In this document: piece by piece, positions 60,609 through 64,000 of the stretch
Position numbering within the stretch: position 1 is the first letter of the stretch
Layout of the letters: every line of letters begins with the position of its first letter
DNA from: Cohnella nanjingensis
GTDB lineage: Bacteria > Bacillota > Bacilli > Paenibacillales > Paenibacillaceae
Direction: 5' to 3'
NCBI RefSeq assembly: GCF_014212125.1
Contig: NZ_JACJVP010000023.1
Coordinates: 142,170 to 206,169, forward strand
Length of the DNA stretch: 64,000 nucleotides
Position numbers and translations under genes: made by a program
The notes under the pieces: generated by a model
What the model saw: the letters and a program-made list of their open reading frames with translations, nothing else
What the model was told of the DNA's origin: nothing
Databases searched by the model: none

Positions 60609-61249
60609 CTTGCTGTTTCCTCCTTGGGCGAGGTTCTCTCTTGCGCCAACAACGCCTGCGCCCGCTCATAATCGGCTTGCTTGTCGATCTTGTACGCGAA
60701 ATGCCGCATGCCGGCTTCGTCCAGCCACGCGTCCGCCGGTACGCCCTGCCAACGCAGTCGGCCCAGGAACGCCTCCAGCCCGCGCTCGCCGCCGGCGAGC
60801 AGACGGCCGGCCGTCTCGGCGCACCGCGCATCGTAGAGGCCGTGCAGGACGACCGGCTGGCCGTCCAGGAGCGGAATCGCCGCCCGGCAGGGCTCCGTCC
60901 GGCCGAGCCGCAGCCGGCTAGCCGCTTCGGGCGAGACGAACGGCATGTCGCTCCCCGCGATCCATACCCATGGATGCTTGGCGAGCCGCAGCGCCGCGTG
61001 CATGCCGCCCAGCGGCCCGCTATCGGGAAAGTAATCGGTGATGATCCGTACGTCGGCGTCCAGAACGGCGAAGAGCGGCTTCGGCGCGTTCGTGACGACG
61101 ATGATCTCGGCGCATAGTTCCCTCATGCGGCGAACCTGCCGCTCGATCAGCGTCTCGCCATCCATACGGAGCAGCGGCTTCAACACGCCCGGCATGCCGG
61201 TGCCGGGGCCTCCCGCCAGAATCGCGCCCGTGATCGCCGGGTTCGTCAT
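60605..61249 (-). CDS. MobA-like molybdenum cofactor guanylyltransferase, divergent
   Basis: 214-residue NTP-transferase fold. The nucleotide loop reads LAGGPGTGMPGVLKPLL, whereas active MobA has LAGGxSxRMGxDK, so the usual Arg and Asp are not in place. VRIITDYFPDSGPLGGMHAAL and IAGSDMPFVSPEAASRL are intact, as is the base-binding region PDSGPLGG. Possible moonlighting or a different nucleotidyl acceptor. Coupled to uspA by ATGA; no other molybdopterin genes in the window. Confidence 0.78.
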   Translation of the reverse strand: MTNPAITGAILAGGPGTGMPGVLKPLLRMDGETLIERQVRRMRELCAEIIVVTNAPKPLFAVLDADVRIITDYFPDSGPLGGMHAALRLAKHPWVWIAGSDMPFVSPEAASRLRLGRTEPCRAAIPLLDGQPVVLHGLYDARCAETAGRLLAGGERGLEAFLGRLRWQGVPADAWLDEAGMRHFAYKIDKQADYERAQALLAQERTSPKEETAR

Positions 61250-61439
61250 GCCTCTCCCCCCTCATCGCGCGGAGACCTTCCGTTGCATGGCACGGAAGGC
61301 CCCGGTTTCCATCCTGCCCCGTCCGCATGGCCGGTATGCCCCGGCCCGACCTTCCGCAAACGCCGGTACGCATAGCGCCCCCGGACGGTCGTTGCAACGC
61401 CTTTTTCGCCAGTCGCGATTCGCTGCCGTCGGCCGGCCT

Positions 61440-61925
61440 TTACGAACCGCTGTACTCGATCTCCTCCATGAGCCGTTCCGCGGCGGGCATGACGAGCTCC
61501 TCCTCGACGCGAAAGTGCTCCGCGACGATGATCAGCACCTGCAGCAGGTGGGACAACGCATCCTCCGGGGAGGCGTCCCGCCCGGCGGCTTGCAGATACG
61601 CATCGTAGAATTGCCCCGCGATTCGTTCGTCCTGCTCGAGGACGGACACCGGTCCGATTCGTCCTCCGCAGATCGCGGTCCTGGCTACGGGATAGACCGT
61701 TCGCCGCTCCATGGCCAGGTGCCGCAGCCAATCGCGCATAAACGGGATGAACTTCTCCCTCACCGCGAGATGGTGAGCCTCCCAATCGGGGTAGTCGTAG
61801 TTGGCCGGATTCCACTTCATCATACGGCACAGCTCCAGCAAGCGGTCCCGGAGCGCTTCATGCTCTTCGCGCCATTGATCGTGCGACAGGTACCACTCCA
61901 GCAGCGGCGGGTTGCTCGGTCTCAT
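61440..61925 (-). CDS. Hemerythrin-like cation-binding protein
   Basis: 161-residue four-helix protein. HDQWREEHEALRDRLLEL, HHLAVREKFIPFMRDWLRHLAMERRTVYPV and VAEHFRVEEELVMPAAERL give the His/Glu pattern (H...HxxxE...HxxxE) of hemerythrin-like domains, which bind a di-iron site for O2 or NO. ATG 61925 has GAGGAG 9 nt upstream; a GTG at 61931 is too close. Related in kind to the second hemerythrin gene at 62831. Confidence 0.82.
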   Translation of the reverse strand: MRPSNPPLLEWYLSHDQWREEHEALRDRLLELCRMMKWNPANYDYPDWEAHHLAVREKFIPFMRDWLRHLAMERRTVYPVARTAICGGRIGPVSVLEQDERIAGQFYDAYLQAAGRDASPEDALSHLLQVLIIVAEHFRVEEELVMPAAERLMEEIEYSGS

Positions 61926-62012
61926 AGGCACACTCTCCTCGATGAACTTGGAAACAGCTGGCGCGCGGCTCTCGATTCGATCGGTGCGATCGGTTCGAGC
62001 GGTGCGGCCGGT

Positions 62013-62558
62013 TCAATGCGGCAGAATCTTGCCGTTCATGCCGCCGGTCTTCGGTTTGGTCTCGCGGCCGGTCAGCTTCGTCCAGCCCTTGGCGAGCCAA
62101 GGCAGCAGATAGGCGTCCAGTCCGAAGCGTCCTGCATTGGCGCCGGCCGTAAAGATGACGAAGGCGAGCAGCAGCAGCCAAGGGTTCGTGCTTACGGTGC
62201 CTGCGAAGAGGAACAGGAGATTCAGCATCATGCCGAAGAACGCGGCCGTCAAGGTCAGTCCCCCGACGATCAGCCCGATGCCGATCAGGAACTCGCCGAG
62301 CGGGATGAGGACGTTGATCAGCTTGGCGTTCGGCAGCGCGAAGTGCTCCAGGAAGTAGGTGTAGTTCGGGAAGATCACCGCCTGCGTCGCATGGTCCGTC
62401 ACCGGCTTCGTCGTCGCGCCTTTGAGGAAGCCCGTCGCATTGAAGCCTCCGGTCAGCTTGTGCCAGCCCGCATCGATCCATTGCCAGCCGACATAGATCC
62501 GCAACAGCGTGATCGCGACTGCCGCCCATACGTTTTCTTTGAACCATCTCATGACCAT
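62013..62558 (-). CDS. DoxX family membrane protein
   Basis: 181 residues with four helices (WAAVAITLLRIYVGWQWIDAG, INVLIPLGEFLIGIGLIVGGL, AAFFGMMLNLLFLFAG, LLLLAFVIFTAGANAG). DoxX proteins are linked to quinone-dependent thiosulfate oxidation or to redox and detoxification in Bacillales. ATG 62558 has GGGAG 9 nt upstream; 62567 abuts it. A 25-bp repeat tract and an Fnr-like site lie upstream. Confidence 0.88.
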   Translation of the reverse strand: MVMRWFKENVWAAVAITLLRIYVGWQWIDAGWHKLTGGFNATGFLKGATTKPVTDHATQAVIFPNYTYFLEHFALPNAKLINVLIPLGEFLIGIGLIVGGLTLTAAFFGMMLNLLFLFAGTVSTNPWLLLLAFVIFTAGANAGRFGLDAYLLPWLAKGWTKLTGRETKPKTGGMNGKILPH

Positions 62559-62587
62559 GAGGGTCATCTCCCTTCGGAAATGGGGGT

Positions 62588-62735
62588 TTGAACATCGCCT
62601 TGCAACATTCGTTTGAAGTTCGTCTTGCGGCTCCGCTTGAAGATCGCTTGCAGCTCCGCTTGAAGATCGACTTGCAGCTCCCGTTTGAAGATCGCCTTGC
62701 AGCTCCCGTTTGAAGATCGCCTTGCACCTTCAGTA
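62588..62735. repeat. Degenerate 25-bp tandem repeat upstream of DoxX
   Basis: At least six imperfect units with the GATCG-type landmark at 62593, 62618, 62642, 62665, 62690 and 62715 (steps 25, 24, 23, 25, 25). Consensus GATCGCCTTGCAGCTCCCG then TTTGAA. Between the Fnr-like site and the DoxX start, hence in the transcribed leader. The frame 62564-62773 through it translates to a repeat (CKAIFKREL) and is likely not a gene. Confidence 0.8.
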
Positions 62736-62758
62736 TGGAGCGTTCGCACCGCGCTGAA

Positions 62759-62774
62759 TGTGAGATTCGTCACA
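62759..62774. promoter_or_regulatory. Fnr/Crp-type site upstream of DoxX
   Basis: TGTGAGATTCGTCACA, a perfect TGTGA-N6-TCACA palindrome. About 200 bp before DoxX and 60 bp after the hemerythrin-2 stop. Confidence 0.75.
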
Positions 62775-62830
62775 CGGCCGGTGAATACTTTGTGAATATA
62801 GGCACTTGTTGCGAAAAAGCAAACCGGCGC

Positions 62831-63352
62831 TCACTCGCGAAAGACATTCACCCGGTCCTCCAACGACATCACGATCTCTTCTTCCTCGCGAAGCCGGTTC
62901 TTCAGGCAGGCATAGGCTTGCAGCAGACCGGCGGCCAGCTTCTTCGCCTGCTCCCGCGAGACGGGAAGCGGCGCTTGCTCCATCGCATGCAGGAAGTCGC
63001 GGACGAACCGCTCCGCCCGTCGGTAGTCCTCCTTCATCGACGCGAACAGGCTCGGCTCCTCGGCCAGGCACCAGGCGGCGCACGGGAACAGCTCCGACTG
63101 CTCCCAGGCGACGTGGGCGCTCCATTCGGCCAGGAAATGTCGGACCGCCTCGCGCAGCTCCCGGATCTCCCGGTTGAGCCGCGCCGCGTCCTCATCCAGA
63201 CGAACGGTGCATGCCTGCGCGTACAGGTCTTGCAGCTCCATCTCGAGCAGGTCGCGCTCCAGCTTCGCCCGGACGACAGTCTCGTTCAAGGCAAGGCTGG
63301 CGGCGCTCCCCCCGGATGCCAGGATTCGGTCGATCGTTTGCTGTCCGCCCAT
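62831..63352 (-). CDS. Hemerythrin-like protein 2
   Basis: 173-residue helical protein with His/Glu/Cys-containing helices: VRHFLAEWSAHVAWEQSELFPCAAWCL resembles a hemerythrin helix pair, while the N-terminal part TVVRAKLERDLLEMELQDLYA replaces the usual first-helix His. The metal site looks incomplete, so O2/NO binding is not certain. GGAGG precedes the ATG. It sits between DoxX and the cupredoxin gene. Confidence 0.68.
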   Translation of the reverse strand: MGGQQTIDRILASGGSAASLALNETVVRAKLERDLLEMELQDLYAQACTVRLDEDAARLNREIRELREAVRHFLAEWSAHVAWEQSELFPCAAWCLAEEPSLFASMKEDYRRAERFVRDFLHAMEQAPLPVSREQAKKLAAGLLQAYACLKNRLREEEEIVMSLEDRVNVFRE

Positions 63353-63385
63353 CTGCCTCCTCCTCCTCTCCGCCCGGCGCGGGCG

Positions 63386-63778
63386 TTATTCGACGATGAG
63401 CTTGCCGGTCATCTCCGCGTGGCCCTTGCCGCACATCACCGAGCATGCGAATTTGAATTCGCCCGCTTGATCGGCCTTGAACGTGACGGCCTGATTGCCC
63501 TTGATCTCTTTGTCGTAGCCGTCGATCCGGATCGCATGGTTGCCTTGGCCGTTAACCAGCTTGATCGTGACCTCTTCGCCGTGCTTGACCTTGATTTCCT
63601 TCTGGTCGAATTCAAAGTTTTTGGCGTTGATCGTGATGACGTTCGCCGCTCCCGCGTCGACAGTCGGACTCTCAGCAGGCCCCGAAGCGTCGTCTTTCGC
63701 CTTGCCGCCTCCGCCGCAGCCGGACGCGATCACTACCGCCGCGAGCAGCGTCGCGCTTGCGTATCCCCATCTCTTCAT
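63386..63778 (-). CDS. Cupredoxin lipoprotein with CuA-like ligand set
   Basis: 130-residue exported protein. Lipobox: ATLLAAVVIASGC, then Gly-rich linker and a cupredoxin fold (INAKNFEFDQKEIKVKHGEEVTIKLVNGQGNHAIRIDGYD). The C-terminal CSVMCGKGHAEM has both Cys, His and Met of a binuclear CuA site, as in oxidase subunit II. Membrane-anchored outside the cell, it could shuttle electrons or protect copper supply to the nearby ba3 oxidase. An Fnr-like site lies 60 bp upstream. Confidence 0.9.
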   Translation of the reverse strand: MKRWGYASATLLAAVVIASGCGGGGKAKDDASGPAESPTVDAGAANVITINAKNFEFDQKEIKVKHGEEVTIKLVNGQGNHAIRIDGYDKEIKGNQAVTFKADQAGEFKFACSVMCGKGHAEMTGKLIVE

Positions 63779-63838
63779 GTCTGCATCCTCCTCGGATTCG
63801 ATATGCGTCCATCATACCGGCGAGACAGGCGGCCCCAC

Positions 63839-63854
63839 TGTGACATCCGTCACA
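63839..63854. promoter_or_regulatory. Fnr/Crp-type site upstream of the cupredoxin gene
   Basis: TGTGACATCCGTCACA, a perfect TGTGA-N6-TCACA palindrome 60 bp before the cupredoxin start. Same class as the site at 62759. Confidence 0.78.
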
Positions 63855-63898
63855 GCGCGCGGCGATGCCACAGAACGGACATAAGTCGGGGGCTAGCC

Positions 63899-64000
63899 CT
63901 GCAACGATAAAAAGTATCGTTACAACGGCGAACGGAGCGTGCATGCGACCTGTAACGATAAAAAGTATCGTTACAGCATCGAACGGAGCGTGCATGCGAC
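63899..64000. repeat. Array C: tandem 51-bp palindrome units (cut by the window edge)
   Basis: Two full units, 63899-63949 and 63950-64000, each with TGTAACGATA-N5-TATCGTTACA (perfect in the second) and a linker CGAACGGAGCGTGCATGCGAC. The array probably continues past the edge. Same design as arrays A and B but with a third, unrelated sequence. Confidence 0.9.

Noticed and set aside
62564..62773. 69-codon ORF upstream of DoxX
   Set aside because: It is only the translation of the 25-bp DNA repeat, lies over the Fnr-like site and lacks a ribosome site.

Overview
The window looks like chromosomal DNA of a high-GC member of the Paenibacillaceae (Cohnella- or Paenibacillus-like). The basis is gene content (KapB, YjfB, YhgE/Pip with a TetR repressor, LCP protein, YesM/YesN pair, UgtP-type glucosyltransferase, CvfC-type protein), strong AGGAGG ribosome sites and sigma-A promoters. 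This is inference; no rRNA or other species marker is present. No CRISPR array, tRNA, rRNA, insertion sequence or prophage was seen.

Region 1 (1-27.1 kb) is an exopolysaccharide locus read almost wholly on the minus strand. A left operon (galU, sugar transferase, fcl, gmd, wcaI-like, wcaF-like, manC running off the left edge) makes GDP-fucose and UDP-glucose and starts the lipid-linked repeat unit. A 14-gene operon (7.3-23.0 kb) carries ugd, Wzz-like protein, BY-kinase, pyruvyl transferase, five glycosyltransferases, Wzy, an acyltransferase, Wzx, a beta-helix protein and an unusual PP-loop enzyme with a QueC-like zinc site. A zinc-ribbon ORF plus another glycosyltransferase, an LCP protein and a PilZ-like protein follow. 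Five promoters here share paired copies of a 15-bp palindrome, consensus GATACAWWWTGTATC, with one copy in or near the -35/-10 spacer and one about 32-35 bp away. A phage-repressor-like XRE gene lies next to them. The predicted product is a fucose- and glucuronate-containing, pyruvylated and acylated polymer made by the Wzx/Wzy route.

Region 2 (27.2-41 kb) holds a small unknown protein, the large glutamate synthase subunit (gltB, without gltD), a small conserved protein and a sugar-uptake locus: YesM/YesN two-component system, lipoprotein binding protein, two ABC permeases and a Gfo/Idh/MocA dehydrogenase. No ABC ATPase is present.

Region 3 (41-57.7 kb) holds an eight-repeat Ig-like secreted protein, YjfB, a TetR/YhgE unit with matched operators, KapB, UgtP, an SH3-NlpC/P60 wall hydrolase, nitronate monooxygenase, an ABC-F ATPase with a metallo-hydrolase, a CvfC protein, and an SRPBCC/ArsR pair under tandem operators.

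Region 4 (57.8-64 kb) is a respiratory and stress island: ba3-type oxidase with a 56-residue IIa subunit, UspA, MobA-like protein, two hemerythrin-like proteins, DoxX and a cupredoxin lipoprotein. Two TGTGA-N6-TCACA sites (Fnr/Crp type) lie upstream of DoxX and the cupredoxin.

The most unexpected structure is non-coding. Three tandem arrays of unrelated sequence (43.8-44.2 kb, 49.3-49.7 kb, and 63.9 kb to the right edge) share one design: a unit of 51-52 bp, about five DNA helical turns, holding a short palindrome and a conserved linker. The first two both have eight units. A separate dispersed repeat with terminator hairpins and a covarying stem occurs in two good and two partial copies.
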